A stretch of DNA of 64,000 bases, taken from positions 10,292,001 through 10,356,000 of the forward strand of contig NZ_CP107905.1 in the NCBI RefSeq assembly GCF_036014015.1. The letters run 5' to 3'. Under the pieces are notes generated by a model that searched no databases, was not told the DNA's origin, and saw nothing but the letters and a program-made list of their open reading frames with translations. Of the stretch, positions 1 to 10,324 are shown piece by piece. A program made the position numbers and the translations under genes. Numbering within the stretch: position 1 is the first letter of the stretch; each line of letters opens with the position of its first letter. The DNA is from Streptomyces sp. NBC_00457 (GTDB taxonomy: Bacteria > Actinomycetota > Actinomycetes > Streptomycetales > Streptomycetaceae).

Positions 1-796
1 CGACGTTGCCGCAGGCGCACAGGACGCTGGCACCGCCCACGGCCCGGATGTGGCCGATGTCGCCGGCGGCTCCGTCGGCGCCGCGGTACACGTCACCGGT
101 CGCGGTGACGAGTCCCGCCCCGATACCGGTCGCGATCTTGATGCACAGCAGCGGAGTCTCCAGCCCGGCCTGCGCGGCCTCGCCCAGAGCCATCAGGTTG
201 ACGTCGTTGTCCACCACGGTGGGCGCGTGGAACCGCTCCCGGAAATACTCGGCGACGGGAAAGCCGTCCCAACCGGGCATGCCTGTCGGCTGCACCGCGC
301 ACCCCTGCTGGAAGTCCACAGGTCCGGGCAGGCCGACGACCACCTCGCGCACCCGGTCGGGGGCACGCCGGTGCTTCTCCAGCAGCCCCTGCAACTGTTC
401 GGTCACCGCGTCCAGCACCACCCGGGGTCCCGCGTCGATCCGGACGTCCACCGTGTCCCGGGCGATCACCTGCCGAGTCAGGTCGGCGAGAGCGATCTGC
501 GACTCCGCCGTGTCGATGTCCACGACGACGACGGTCCCGGCCTGTGGGCTGATCGTCAGCACCCGTGGGGGCCGGCCCCGCACGGACCGCTTTGACTCGA
601 CCTCCTCCAAAATCCCCGTTCCGACGAGATGGTCGACCTGCTGGCCCACGGTCGACCGGGCCAGACCGCTGCGCCGGGCGATCTCGGCCCGGTTGGTCGC
701 CTCCCCGGAGACCACGAGTCCCAGTACCCGGCGCAGCGCGAGCGGCACGGTCACGGACCCGGCCTCTTCTACGGCGGAGCCATCATTTTTATGCAT
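1..796 (-). CDS. ROK-family transcriptional repressor, C-terminus cut by window edge
   Basis: Reading the minus strand from an ATG at 796 gives an open frame that runs off the window with no stop. Residues about 12-75 form a winged helix-turn-helix (NRAEIARRSGLARSTVGQQV). A ROK/ASKHA fold follows, with an NxDxN-type stretch (VVDNDVNLMALGEA), the ATGIGAGLV glycine loop, and the GHIRA...CACGN segment that carries the ROK zinc cysteines just before the edge. ROK repressors usually sense a sugar or sugar derivative. This one is divergent from the oxidoreductase/isomerase/ABC operon and is its likely regulator. A GAGGAGA motif lies 19 nt before the ATG, which is a long spacing, so the start is less certain than the identity. 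Confidence 0.88.
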   Translation of the reverse strand, partial: MHKNDGSAVEEAGSVTVPLALRRVLGLVVSGEATNRAEIARRSGLARSTVGQQVDHLVGTGILEEVESKRSVRGRPPRVLTISPQAGTVVVVDIDTAESQIALADLTRQVIARDTVDVRIDAGPRVVLDAVTEQLQGLLEKHRRAPDRVREVVVGLPGPVDFQQGCAVQPTGMPGWDGFPVAEYFRERFHAPTVVDNDVNLMALGEAAQAGLETPLLCIKIATGIGAGLVTATGDVYRGADGAAGDIGHIRAVGGASVLCACGNV

Positions 797-895
797 TCGT
801 GTGAACGTAATGGCGTCTCCTCGGATCCGTCAATAGATCCACGTCATCAGGGATCAGAACGGACTTTGGCAGACATGTTTCCCGAGATTAAGCCT

Positions 896-913
896 CTTTT
901 AGACCTTTAAAAG
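896..913. promoter_or_regulatory. AT-rich imperfect palindrome in the ROK/oxidoreductase divergent region
   Basis: The 222-bp divergent region (797-1018) holds the motif CTTTTA-N6-TAAAAG in a run of T and A that stands out from the GC-rich surroundings. ROK repressors often bind AT-rich inverted repeats in such divergent promoters. I read this as a candidate ROK operator or part of a promoter. The assignment is inference from position and symmetry only. Confidence 0.4.
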
Positions 914-1018
914 AATTAAATCGCTGCTCTTGTGCTGTGTTGGCGAACTAAACGATGGTGTTCCGCAACGCGGCGTTCAGGCCGCGGTCAGTCGCCGGAC
1001 GTCGACGGAGGTGCACCC

Positions 1019-2170
1019 GTGAGTGGCTCGATGCGGGCAGTGGTAGTCGGGGCCGGCATGATCGGCGCCGTACACGCCAGGGCGATCCGCGCCGCGGGCG
1101 GCTGTGTGGCCGGAGTGGTCGCGTCGACCCCCGAGCGCAGCGTGCGGACCGCCGATGAGTGGGCAGTCCCGGCACGTTATCCCGACCTCTCGGCGGCACT
1201 TGCCGACGACAGCGTCTCGGTCGTCCACGTATGCACCCCGAACGCACTGCACGTACGGCAGGCCGAGGCGGCCCTGCGCGCGGGCAAGCACGTGATCTGC
1301 GAGAAGCCGCTCGCCACGTCCGCCGCCGACGCCGAACACCTGGCGCGGCTGGCGCAGGAGGCGGGCCTGCTGCTCGCCGTCCCCTTCGTGTACCGCTACC
1401 ACCCGCTCGTGAGGGAGCTCCGCGACCGTCGGCTGCGCGGCGAGTTCGGCGCGTGGCAGCTGATCCACGGCAGCTATCTGCAGGACTGGATGCTCTCCCC
1501 GGACGTCATGTCCTGGCGGGTCGACCCGGTGGACGGCGGACCGTCGCGGGCGTTCGCGGACATCGGCTCGCACTGGTGCGACCTCGTCGAATGGGTCGCC
1601 GGAGTCCGCTTCACCGAACTGACCGCCCGGCTCGGCACGACTATCGCCACCCGCCCCGCCGGTACCGGCGTGAGCTTTTCGAACGGCGCCGGGGGGCCAC
1701 GGGACCGGGTGCGTACGGAGGACGTGGCGACCGTGCTGCTGCGCACCGGCGACGGTGTCCTCGGCACGCTGACGGTGTCCCAGGTGTCGGCCGGCCGCAA
1801 GAACCGGCTCTGGTTCGAACTCGACGGCTCGGCCGGCAGCGCGGTCTTCGACCAGGAGAACCCCGAGACCGCATGGCTCGGCGCCACGGACGGAGCACGC
1901 ATTCTCGTACGTGACCCCGGCCAGGGCTCGTCCGAGCAGCGCCGCCTCGCCCACCTGCCCGCCGGCCATGCGCAGGGCTACGGCGACTGCTTCGCCGCCT
2001 TCGTCGCCGACGCCTATACGACGATCCGCGGAGGGACGCCGGAAGGCCTGCCCACCGGTGCGGACGGCGTCCGCTCGGCCCGCATCGTCGAAGCCGTGCT
2101 GACCTCCGCCGCGTCACTCACCTGGACCGACGTCGCTTCCGCACCCGCAGCCCTGGAGGCCACCGTATGA
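1019..2170 (+). CDS. Gfo/Idh/MocA-family NAD(P)-dependent oxidoreductase
   Basis: This 383-residue enzyme has an N-terminal Rossmann fold (VVVGAGMIGAVHARAI) and the family signature CEKPLATSAADAEHLARLA around residue 95. A C-terminal alpha/beta domain follows. Such enzymes oxidise or reduce a hydroxyl of a sugar, inositol or glycoside with a nicotinamide cofactor. The GTG start is chosen because GGAGG lies 7 nt upstream (1007-1011). An open frame extends further upstream but has no ribosome site. The stop overlaps the next start (ATGA). With two TIM-barrel isomerase-like genes and a second Gfo/Idh/MocA gene next door, a keto-sugar pathway is likely. The substrate cannot be read from sequence. 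Confidence 0.9.
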   Translation: MSGSMRAVVVGAGMIGAVHARAIRAAGGCVAGVVASTPERSVRTADEWAVPARYPDLSAALADDSVSVVHVCTPNALHVRQAEAALRAGKHVICEKPLATSAADAEHLARLAQEAGLLLAVPFVYRYHPLVRELRDRRLRGEFGAWQLIHGSYLQDWMLSPDVMSWRVDPVDGGPSRAFADIGSHWCDLVEWVAGVRFTELTARLGTTIATRPAGTGVSFSNGAGGPRDRVRTEDVATVLLRTGDGVLGTLTVSQVSAGRKNRLWFELDGSAGSAVFDQENPETAWLGATDGARILVRDPGQGSSEQRRLAHLPAGHAQGYGDCFAAFVADAYTTIRGGTPEGLPTGADGVRSARIVEAVLTSAASLTWTDVASAPAALEATV

Positions 2171-3087
2171 AACTCGGCATGCTCACCGCCTGTCTTCCCC
2201 GCCTCTCCCTCGCCGAGATCGCCGCCTGGGCGAGCGAGGCCGGCTATGAGGCCCTGGAGGTCGCCGCCTGGCCGGACACCGGGGGCCGGGACTTCGAGGC
2301 GGCCCACCTTCCGGTGGCCGGCTTCGACGACCGTGCGGCCGACGAGACACGAGCCCTGCTGGAGCGTCACAACCTCGGCATCTCCGCCCTCGCGTACTAC
2401 GAGAACAACCTTCATCCCGACCCCGGGCGGTGGGCCGGGATCCACGCCCACCTCAAGGCGGTCGTGGACGCGGCAGCCGGCTTGGACGTCCCGTACGTGG
2501 GCACCTTCGTCGGCCGTGACTGGACCCGTCCGGTGGCGGACAACCTGGCCGAGGCCCAGAAGGTCTTCCCCGAACTCGTCGAGTACGCGGGCGAGAAGGG
2601 CGTGAAGCTCATCATCGAGAACTGCGTGATGGAGGGCTGGCACCCCGACGGTTACCCGGGCAACCTCGCCTACTCGCCGGAGCTGTGGGAGTGGATGTTC
2701 TCCCTCGGCCTCTACCTGAACTGGGACCCGTCGCACCTGACCTGGATCGGCATCGACCCGGTCACGACCATCGCGCCGTACGCCGATCGCATCGTCCATG
2801 CCCAGGCCAAGGATCTGCAGATTCTGCCCGGCAAGGTCGACCGCTACGGCTTCTTCGGCAAGGCGGCACAGCGCAACGACCCCTGGGACACCGGCTGGTG
2901 GCGTTACCGCGTGCCGGGCCGCGGTCAGGTCGACTGGAACGCCGTGGTGGACGTCCTGTACGAGAACGGCTTCACCGGAACCCTCTCCGTCGAGCACGAG
3001 GACCCGGTGTGGAGCGGCACCGAGGAGCGGGTCAAGACCGGCCTGGAGATCGCGCACCGCACCCTGCGGCCCCTCGTCGTCACCTGA
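2167..3087 (+). CDS. Sugar phosphate isomerase/epimerase-family TIM-barrel protein
   Basis: This 306-residue protein of the xylose-isomerase-like TIM-barrel family has the expected metal ligands spread along the chain: the Glu of IIENCV, the Asp of NWDPSHL, the His of IVHAQAKD and the Glu near the end in SVEHEDPVW. Members isomerise, epimerise or dehydrate keto-sugars and inososes. Some act together with Gfo/Idh/MocA oxidases in removing sugars from plant glycosides. It overlaps the preceding oxidoreductase by 4 nt, so the two are probably translated together. A role on an oxidised sugar product of the neighbouring oxidoreductase is inferred. Confidence 0.88.
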   Translation: MKLGMLTACLPRLSLAEIAAWASEAGYEALEVAAWPDTGGRDFEAAHLPVAGFDDRAADETRALLERHNLGISALAYYENNLHPDPGRWAGIHAHLKAVVDAAAGLDVPYVGTFVGRDWTRPVADNLAEAQKVFPELVEYAGEKGVKLIIENCVMEGWHPDGYPGNLAYSPELWEWMFSLGLYLNWDPSHLTWIGIDPVTTIAPYADRIVHAQAKDLQILPGKVDRYGFFGKAAQRNDPWDTGWWRYRVPGRGQVDWNAVVDVLYENGFTGTLSVEHEDPVWSGTEERVKTGLEIAHRTLRPLVVT

Positions 3088-3123
3088 CACCCCCTCAACC
3101 CCCCAATGGATTGCAGGAGATTC

Positions 3124-4257
3124 ATGGCTCAGCAGCACGCACGGCACCGCATCGGGATCCTGGGCGCCGGCAACATCCTCGGCCGCTACGCGGAAGGCCT
3201 GCGCACCTTCCCGGAGTTCGAGGTGGTCCGGGTGGCCGACATCGACCCGACCCGCGCCAAGCAGGCCGCGGACGAGTACGACATCGCCGCCTGGGGCGAC
3301 GGTGCCGAACTCCTCGCCGACGACACCGTCGAGATCGTCGTCAACATCACCCCGCCGCAGTTCCACGCCAAGACCGTCATCGCCGCGCTGGAGTCGGGCA
3401 AGCACGTCTACGTGGAGAAGCCACTCGCCACCACCGTCGCCGAGGCCCGCGAGGTCCTCGACGCCGCCACACGCGGCACGGCGCTGCTGGGGTCGGCCCC
3501 TGACACCTTCCTCGGCAGCGCCGTGCAGACCGCCCGGCACGCGGTCGACACCGGCCTGATCGGCGACGCCGTCGGCGCCACCGCCTTCGTACGCTCCAGC
3601 CGCGCCGAGACCTGGCACCCGGACCCGCGCGCCTTCTACGGCGCCGGCGGCGGCCCCGTCCTCGACATGGGCCCCTACTACCTGGCCGCGCTGGTCAACT
3701 GCCTCGGCCCGGTCGCCCAGGTGGCCGCCGCCACCCGCATCGGCGCACCCACCCGCAAGGTCACCAGCCCGGGTCGAGTGGTCGACGAGATCACGGTCGA
3801 GGTCCCCACCCACGCCTCCGCCACCCTCACCTTCGCGTCCGGCGCCATCGCCACCACTCTGATGAGCTTCGACGTCTGGGACACCGAGCTCCCGCGCATC
3901 GAGATCTACGGCACTGAGGGCACCCTCGCCCTGCCCAACCCCAACTTCTTCGACGGCGACGTACGCCTCAAGCGCCACGGGGACACGGACTGGCAGGTGC
4001 TCACCCCGGTCACCGAGCTCTTCGGCGCCGTGGACACCCCCGAACAGCACCGTCGGGGCCTCGGGGTGCGGGATCTCGCCGGCGCTACCGAAGGCGGACC
4101 GCACCGCGCCAACCCGCACTTCGCCTTCCACATCCTGGACGTGCTGACGAGCTTCGAGACCTCGCAGCAGCAGAATCGTTTCGTCGCACTGGAGAGCAGC
4201 TGCGCCCGCCCCGAGCCGCGCGCCGCGACAGCCCTCGCAGCCCCTGTCGCCCCCTGA
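3124..4257 (+). CDS. Second Gfo/Idh/MocA-family oxidoreductase
   Basis: This 377-residue protein has a Rossmann motif (IGILGAGNILGRYAEGL) and the catalytic-lysine signature VYVEKPLATTVAEAREVL. A later stretch, GPVLDMGPYYLAALVNCLG, is typical of this family's substrate domain. It is a paralogue, not a duplicate, of the oxidoreductase at 1019. ATG 3124 is chosen over an in-frame ATG at 3106 because AGGAGA lies just before it. The pair with the two isomerase-like genes suggests successive steps on one carbohydrate. The substrate is unknown. Confidence 0.9.
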   Translation: MAQQHARHRIGILGAGNILGRYAEGLRTFPEFEVVRVADIDPTRAKQAADEYDIAAWGDGAELLADDTVEIVVNITPPQFHAKTVIAALESGKHVYVEKPLATTVAEAREVLDAATRGTALLGSAPDTFLGSAVQTARHAVDTGLIGDAVGATAFVRSSRAETWHPDPRAFYGAGGGPVLDMGPYYLAALVNCLGPVAQVAAATRIGAPTRKVTSPGRVVDEITVEVPTHASATLTFASGAIATTLMSFDVWDTELPRIEIYGTEGTLALPNPNFFDGDVRLKRHGDTDWQVLTPVTELFGAVDTPEQHRRGLGVRDLAGATEGGPHRANPHFAFHILDVLTSFETSQQQNRFVALESSCARPEPRAATALAAPVAP

Positions 4258-4271
4258 GAGGACCGCACACC

Positions 4272-5159
4272 ATGAAGATCAGGCAGGACCGCCTGGCCAT
4301 CAACCCCCTGCAGTGGGTCGCGAGCGCCGACGGCTGGATCGATCCCACGCTCGCCCCGCCCCTGGACGGGCAGTTGAGCGTCGTCCGCGATGCGGGCATC
4401 AAAGCCCTGCACAGCGCCGTACCCGGCGACCTGACACCGCAGGAGTACGCCGTCCGGCTCGCCGAGTACGGCATCAGCCCCGCGCCCGGCTACATCCCTG
4501 TCCGCCTCACCGAGGACGCGACCGAGCGGCAGACCTTCCGGGACACCGCGGCACGGGTCGCCGAGCAGCACGCGGCACTCGGCGTGCCCACCGTCTTCCT
4601 CGCCATGGGGATGGCCAAGGACGCCGAGCGCGTGGCCCGTCCCGCGGTCGGCCACCTCGCCGACCCGGGCCGCCTGGAGCGCGTCCGCGACCTGCTGGCC
4701 GAGATCGCCGGGATCATCCGGGCCGAGGGCATCACCCCCGCCTTCCATCCGCACGTCGGTACCTGGGCGGAGACCGAGGAGGAGACCCGTTTCGTTCTGG
4801 ACACCGTCGACGCCTCCGTCCTCGCCTTCGGACCGGACCTGGGCCACCTGGCCTGGGCGGGCGCGGACGCCGTACGGCTCGTGCGCGACTACGCGGACCG
4901 CGTGGCGAGCGTCCACGTCAAGGACCTGGACCTCGGCCTCGCCGCGAAGGCGAGGGAAGCGGGCTGGGGCTACCGCAGGACGGTGCTGGCGGGGCTGTGG
5001 TCGGAGCCGGGCCACGGGAACGCCGACATCGAGGGCTTCATCGGCGCACTGCCGGAGGACTTCGACGGCTGGCTGATCGTCGAGGTCGACCGGGGGGCAC
5101 AGCCGACCCCCGAACAGAGCGTGCGGCTGTGCGGGGAGTGGATCGCGAAGTACGCGTGA
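4272..5159 (+). CDS. Sugar phosphate isomerase/epimerase (inosose-dehydratase-like) TIM-barrel protein
   Basis: This 295-residue TIM-barrel protein resembles the IolE branch. It has the run AFHPHVGTWAETEEE, then GPDLGHLAWAGAD, VHVKDLDLG and a terminal LIVEVDRG, which supply the usual His/Asp/His/Glu metal set. It starts 14 nt after the preceding stop with GAGAGGA as ribosome site. IolE-type enzymes dehydrate 2-keto-inositol. No iolB, iolC or iolD genes accompany it, so a canonical inositol pathway is not supported here. A step on another keto-sugar is more likely. Confidence 0.87.
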   Translation: MKIRQDRLAINPLQWVASADGWIDPTLAPPLDGQLSVVRDAGIKALHSAVPGDLTPQEYAVRLAEYGISPAPGYIPVRLTEDATERQTFRDTAARVAEQHAALGVPTVFLAMGMAKDAERVARPAVGHLADPGRLERVRDLLAEIAGIIRAEGITPAFHPHVGTWAETEEETRFVLDTVDASVLAFGPDLGHLAWAGADAVRLVRDYADRVASVHVKDLDLGLAAKAREAGWGYRRTVLAGLWSEPGHGNADIEGFIGALPEDFDGWLIVEVDRGAQPTPEQSVRLCGEWIAKYA

Positions 5160-5182
5160 CCAGGGCCGGGTTACGCGGAGGA

Positions 5183-5200
5183 CCGGCCGTGCACGGCCGG
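5183..5200. promoter_or_regulatory. Perfect 18-bp palindrome before the ABC transporter operon
   Basis: CCGGCCGTGCACGGCCGG is identical to its own reverse complement. It lies in the 100-bp gap between the isomerase gene and the solute-binding protein gene. It could be an operator, an mRNA hairpin that sets differential expression within the operon, or a weak terminator. No T-run follows it. Confidence 0.45.
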
Positions 5201-5259
5201 AAACGGGACGACCCGGGGGACATCAAGGAGACCCAGGACATGAGACAGGTGGAGAGATC

Positions 5260-6765
5260 ATGCGCAAAACAGTGGCACTCGTCGGCGTCGGACTCCTGAC
5301 CGCGACGGCGACCGCCTGCGGAGGCGGCACCCAGGCCGCCGGCGGCGACAAGACCCTCACGCTCGCCGAGTCCGTCACGGCAACGCCGTGGGACCTGGCC
5401 AAGGCGAGCATGGGACCCGAATCCCAGTACTACCAGCCGGTCTACGACACCCTGCTCCGGCTCGACACCAAGGGGCAGCCCACCCCGAACCTGGCCACGT
5501 CGTGGTCGTACGACAAGGCCCAGACGACCCTGACGCTGAAGCTGCGCGAAGGGGTGAAGTTCACCGACGGCACCGCCCTCGACGCGGACGCGGTCAGGAA
5601 GAGCCTGCTGCACACCAAGAGCGGCACGGCCTCCGCCGCCGGGGAGATCCAGGACATCACCGGCGTCGACGTCGTCGACACGCACACGGTCGCCATCAAG
5701 CTGAGCCACCCCACAGCGGCCCTGCTGCCCGCGCTCGGCCAGGTCTCCGGCATGATCGCCGGCCCCAAGGCGCTGGAAGACCCCAGGACTCCGGTCGGCT
5801 CCGGCCCGTACAAACTGGACACGGGCGCGACCACGGCCGGGCAGACGTACACCTACACCCGAAACCCCGACTACTGGAACGCGAAGGCCTTCCCCTACGA
5901 CAAGATCGTCGTCAAGTACCTGGCCGACCCGACCGCGCGCACCAACGCCCTGCTGTCCGGCCAGCTCGACGGAGCCACTCTCAGCCTCAACCGGGTCAAG
6001 ACCGTCAAGGGCCGGGGCCTGAACGTCGTCACCTACCAGCCCGGCGACATCGAGGGCCTGTACATCTGGGACCGAGCCGGCAAGAAGGTGCCCGCCCTCG
6101 GCAAACTGAAGGTCCGTCAGGCCCTCAACCACGCCTTCGACAGGGACGCCATCATCAAGTCGGCCAAGACCGGCCTCGGCACGCCAACCACCCAGCTGTT
6201 CGCCAAGGGCGAGGACGGCCACAAGGCCGCTCTGGACGACGCGTACTCGTACGACCCGGCGAAGGCCAAGAAGCTGCTCGGGGAGGCCGGATACCCCAAC
6301 GGCTTCTCCCTCACCATCCCGGACCTCTCCGCGAACTTCCCGCAGGAGCAAGCCGTGCTCAACCAGTCACTCAAGGACATCGGCATCACGGTCAAGCTGG
6401 ACACCCTGCCCACCGACCAGATCTTCAGTGCCATGCTCGCCGGAAAGTACGCGATGTCGTACTTCAAGCTGGGCGCGCCCACGGCCTGGGACAAGGTGCA
6501 GCTGGAGCTGACGAAGAAGTCGACCTGGAACCCCTTCAAGTACGACGACCCGAAGGCCGACGACCTCATCACCCGCATCGGCGAAGCCACCGGGACCCAG
6601 CGGGAAGCCCTCTTCGAGGAACTCAACACCTACGTCGTCGACCAGGCCTGGAACGCGCCCTGGAGCGTCATCGCCAACGCGTACGCGACCGCGAAGGACG
6701 TGAAGGTGACGCCGCAGCCCGGCTCCCAGTACCCGCCGATCTACAACTACGCGCCGGCGAACTAG
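5260..6765 (+). CDS. ABC transporter solute-binding lipoprotein, family 5 (DppA/OppA-like)
   Basis: This 501-residue extracellular receptor of a peptide/nickel-type importer has an N-terminal lipoprotein signal, MRKTVALVGVGLL, ending in ATAC with the lipidated Cys near residue 20. Family-5 features follow: LREGVKFTDGTALDADAV, VGSGPYKL, NPDYWNAKAFPYDKIVVKY and VRQALNHAFDRDAI. It starts after GGAGAG and is followed by permease and ATPase genes of the same system. Family-5 receptors bind peptides, oligosaccharides or conjugated small molecules. The ligand here is unknown. Linkage to an auxin catabolic cluster makes a plant-derived conjugate a reasonable guess. Confidence 0.93.
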   Translation: MRKTVALVGVGLLTATATACGGGTQAAGGDKTLTLAESVTATPWDLAKASMGPESQYYQPVYDTLLRLDTKGQPTPNLATSWSYDKAQTTLTLKLREGVKFTDGTALDADAVRKSLLHTKSGTASAAGEIQDITGVDVVDTHTVAIKLSHPTAALLPALGQVSGMIAGPKALEDPRTPVGSGPYKLDTGATTAGQTYTYTRNPDYWNAKAFPYDKIVVKYLADPTARTNALLSGQLDGATLSLNRVKTVKGRGLNVVTYQPGDIEGLYIWDRAGKKVPALGKLKVRQALNHAFDRDAIIKSAKTGLGTPTTQLFAKGEDGHKAALDDAYSYDPAKAKKLLGEAGYPNGFSLTIPDLSANFPQEQAVLNQSLKDIGITVKLDTLPTDQIFSAMLAGKYAMSYFKLGAPTAWDKVQLELTKKSTWNPFKYDDPKADDLITRIGEATGTQREALFEELNTYVVDQAWNAPWSVIANAYATAKDVKVTPQPGSQYPPIYNYAPAN

Positions 6766-6804
6766 CCGCCGCTCCGTTCCGGCACACGGAAGGAGGAACC
6801 GACC

Positions 6805-7746
6805 GTGCTTGTCTTCCTGTTCCGGCGCATCGCCGCCGGCGCCGTCCTGGTGGTCGTCGTGGCCACCGCGACATTCCTGCTGCTCAGTCTCACGGGCACC
6901 GATGTGGCCCGCAACGTCCTGGGCGAGACGGCTTCGCGGTCCGCGGTGGCCGCCAAGAGCCACGAACTGGGCCTGGACCAGCCCTTGATGGAGCGCTACT
7001 GGCGCTGGATCGAACAGGCCGCGCAGGGAAACCTGGGCAGCTCGTGGTTCACCGGCGACTCGGTGAACCAGTCCGTGACGGACACGGTCCCGGTCACCCT
7101 GTCCGTGGTGGTGGCCGGCATGCTCCTCGCGGCGGTGTTCAGCGTGGTGCTGGGCGCCGCGGCGGCGCTGCGCGGCGGCTGGGTGGACCGCGTGGTGCAG
7201 TTCGCCGCCGTGCTGGGCACAGCGGTACCCAGCTTCCTGCTCGCCCTGGTCCTCGCGGTCACCCTGGCCGTCCGCCTCGGCTGGCTGCCCGCCACCGGCT
7301 ATGTCCCCCTCGGGACCTCCGGGACCGGCTGGCTGCGCTCGATCACCCTGCCCGCCCTGTCCCTCGCGGTCGGCGCGACCGCGGCCACCGCCATGCAGGT
7401 GCGCGGCGCCCTGATCGACGTCCTGCGCGCCGACTTCGTCCGCACCCTGCGCAGCCGGGGCCTGACCACGCGCAGTGTCGTGTTCCGGCACGCCCTGCGC
7501 AACGCGGCGCCGCCTGCCCTGACCGTGCTCGCCCTGCAGTTCATCGGTCTGATCGGCGGCGCGGTCGTCGTGGAGAAGGTGTTCGGCCTGCCCGGCATCG
7601 GCACCCTCGCCAACTCGGCCGCCGTACGCGGCGACGCGCCCGTGCTGCTCGGCACGGTCGTGGTGGTCGTCGTCATCGTCGTCGCCGTCAATCTGCTGCT
7701 GGACGTCGCCTACGGCTGGCTCAACCCGAAGGTGCGTGTCTCATGA
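6805..7746 (+). CDS. ABC transporter permease (DppB-like)
   Basis: This 313-residue integral membrane protein has an N-terminal helix (LVFLFRRIAAGAVLVVVVATATFLL), a periplasmic loop, then five hydrophobic segments. The EAA-type loop RTLRSRGLTTRSVVFRHALRNAAPP lies at about residue 220. This is the DppB/OppB permease pattern. It has a GTG start with AAGGAGG upstream. Its stop overlaps the ATG of the next subunit by 4 nt, as expected for stoichiometric production of the two permeases. Confidence 0.92.
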   Translation: MLVFLFRRIAAGAVLVVVVATATFLLLSLTGTDVARNVLGETASRSAVAAKSHELGLDQPLMERYWRWIEQAAQGNLGSSWFTGDSVNQSVTDTVPVTLSVVVAGMLLAAVFSVVLGAAAALRGGWVDRVVQFAAVLGTAVPSFLLALVLAVTLAVRLGWLPATGYVPLGTSGTGWLRSITLPALSLAVGATAATAMQVRGALIDVLRADFVRTLRSRGLTTRSVVFRHALRNAAPPALTVLALQFIGLIGGAVVVEKVFGLPGIGTLANSAAVRGDAPVLLGTVVVVVVIVVAVNLLLDVAYGWLNPKVRVS

Positions 7747-9469
7747 CCACCGCGTCGTCCCAACGGGACGGCCTGCTGCGCCGGATGCTGCGTGATCCGC
7801 TGGCCGTCGTCTGTCTGGCCGTCCTGGCCCTGGTCGTCGTCGTGAGTCTTGCGGCACCCCTGCTCACCGACCAGGCCCCCGATCGCAGCACTCTGACTGA
7901 CACGCTGGCTCCCATGTCGGGCTCCCACCCCCTCGGAGGCGACGGCGTGGGCCGGGACGTCCTGGCCCGGCTGCTGTACGGCGGCCGCACCAGCCTCCTC
8001 GGCGGCACCCTCGCCGTCCTTGTCGCCTTCGCGGTCGGCGCACCGCTCGGCCTGGTCAGCGGCTTCTACCGGGGCTGGTTCGACGCGTTGGCCGGCTGGC
8101 TCGTCAACGTCATCATGGCCGTGCCCGCGATCATCGTGATGTTGGTGGTGATGGCGGCCGTCTCACAGGACCTCAACGTCGCGATGATCGTCCTCGGCGT
8201 GATCATGGCACCGATGGTCTTCCGCCTCATCCGCGCCTCGGTCCTCGCCGTCCGCGAGGAGCTGTACGTCGACGCAGCCCGGGTCTCCGGGCTCGGCGAC
8301 GCGCGCATCATGCGCCGGCACATCCTGCCCGTGGTGAGCGCGCCGTCCGTTGTCCAGGCGACCCAGGTGTTCGCCCTGGCGATCGGCATCCAGGCAGGCC
8401 TCGCCTTCCTGGGCCTGGGCAAGGCGTCCCAGGCCAGCTGGGGCGCGATGCTGGGCGATGCCTTCACCAATGTCTACACCGCACCCGTGCTGTTGGCGTG
8501 GCCGGGCATCGCGATGAGCGTGACCATCCTGGCGTCCAGCCTGCTGGGCAACGCGGTGCGGGACACGCTGGGCACGGCCGCACCTCGGGTCGTCAAGCGG
8601 CGGAAGCCGGTCGTGCGCACCGCACCGGCTCCCGGGACCTTCCCGGACCGGCTCCTGACTGTGGAGGGGCTGCGCGTCGCCTACGGCGAGAAGACCGTCG
8701 TCGACGGAGTGAGCCTCACCGTGACACGCGGCGAAGTCCTCGGCCTGGTGGGGGAGTCCGGTTCCGGCAAGAGCCAGACCGCGTTCTCCGTCCTCGGACT
8801 GCTGCCCAACGAGGCCGAGGTGACGGCCGACCAACTGGCGTTCGACGGCAAGGAGTTGCTGAGTCTCGACCTCGCCGCCCTTAACGCCCTGCGCGGGCGC
8901 GGCATCGGCTACATCCCCCAGGAGCCGATGTCCAACCTCGACCCCTGCTTCCGTATCGGCGCCCAGCTCGTGGAGCCGATGCGCAAACACCTGGCGCTGT
9001 CCCGGGCCGAGGCGCGCACCAAGGCGCTCGAACTCCTCGCGCGGGTCGGCATCCCGGATCCGGAGCGCGTGTTCAGGTCGTACCCGCACCAGATCTCCGG
9101 CGGCATGGCCCAGCGCGTCCTGATCGCGGGCGCCGTGTCCTGCGATCCGCAGTTGCTGATCGCCGACGAGCCGACGACCGCGCTCGACGTGACGGTCCAG
9201 GCGGAGGTGCTGGACCTGATGCGCTCGCTCCAACAGGAGCGCGACATGGGGATGATCCTCGTCACCCACGACTTCGGTGTGGTGGCCGACATCTGCGACA
9301 GGGTCGCGGTGATGCGGCAGGGCCGCATCGTGGAGACCGCTCCGGCCCGGCAGATCTTCGCATCCCCCGAGCACGACTACACGCGCGTGCTCCTCGACTC
9401 GACGCTCGAAGGCGGGCCCGCACGCGGCGAACTGCGCGTTCCCGGCCGGCCCTTCAAGGAGGTGACGTC

Positions 9470-9473
<4 letters not shown>
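7743..9473 (+). CDS. Fused ABC permease-ATPase (DppC-DppD fusion)
   Basis: This 576-residue protein has two complete modules. Residues about 1-285 are a DppC-type permease with the EAA loop YVDAARVSGLGDARIMRRHILP. Residues about 305-575 are a DppD-type ATPase with Walker A GESGSGKS, signature ISGGMAQRV, Walker B LLIADEPTTALDV and switch His LVTHDFG. No stop or start interrupts the linker (VVKRRKPVVRTAPAPG). Such fusions occur in other actinobacterial and rhizobial peptide/nickel-type importers. The start is the ATG overlapping the previous stop. The same frame is open much further upstream through the neighbouring genes, but that part is only a shadow. The stop overlaps the next ATPase start. 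Confidence 0.93.

Positions 9474-10320
<847 letters not shown>

Positions 10321-10324
<4 letters not shown>

Noticed and set aside
2014..4131. Long minus-strand open frame (705 codons) opposite the oxidoreductase/isomerase genes
   Set aside because: High-GC DNA keeps the antisense frame open. Its text is Gly/Val/Arg-rich with no motifs, and the plus-strand genes have clear family signatures.
1019..5159. Canonical myo-inositol catabolic operon
   Set aside because: Gfo/Idh/MocA and IolE-like genes suggest it, but iolB, iolC, iolD and iolA are absent and the importer is of the peptide type.
5388..7742. Upstream 785 codons in frame with the permease-ATPase fusion
   Set aside because: They run through the receptor and permease genes in the wrong frame and are Arg/Pro-rich. 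The real start is the ATG overlapping the previous stop.
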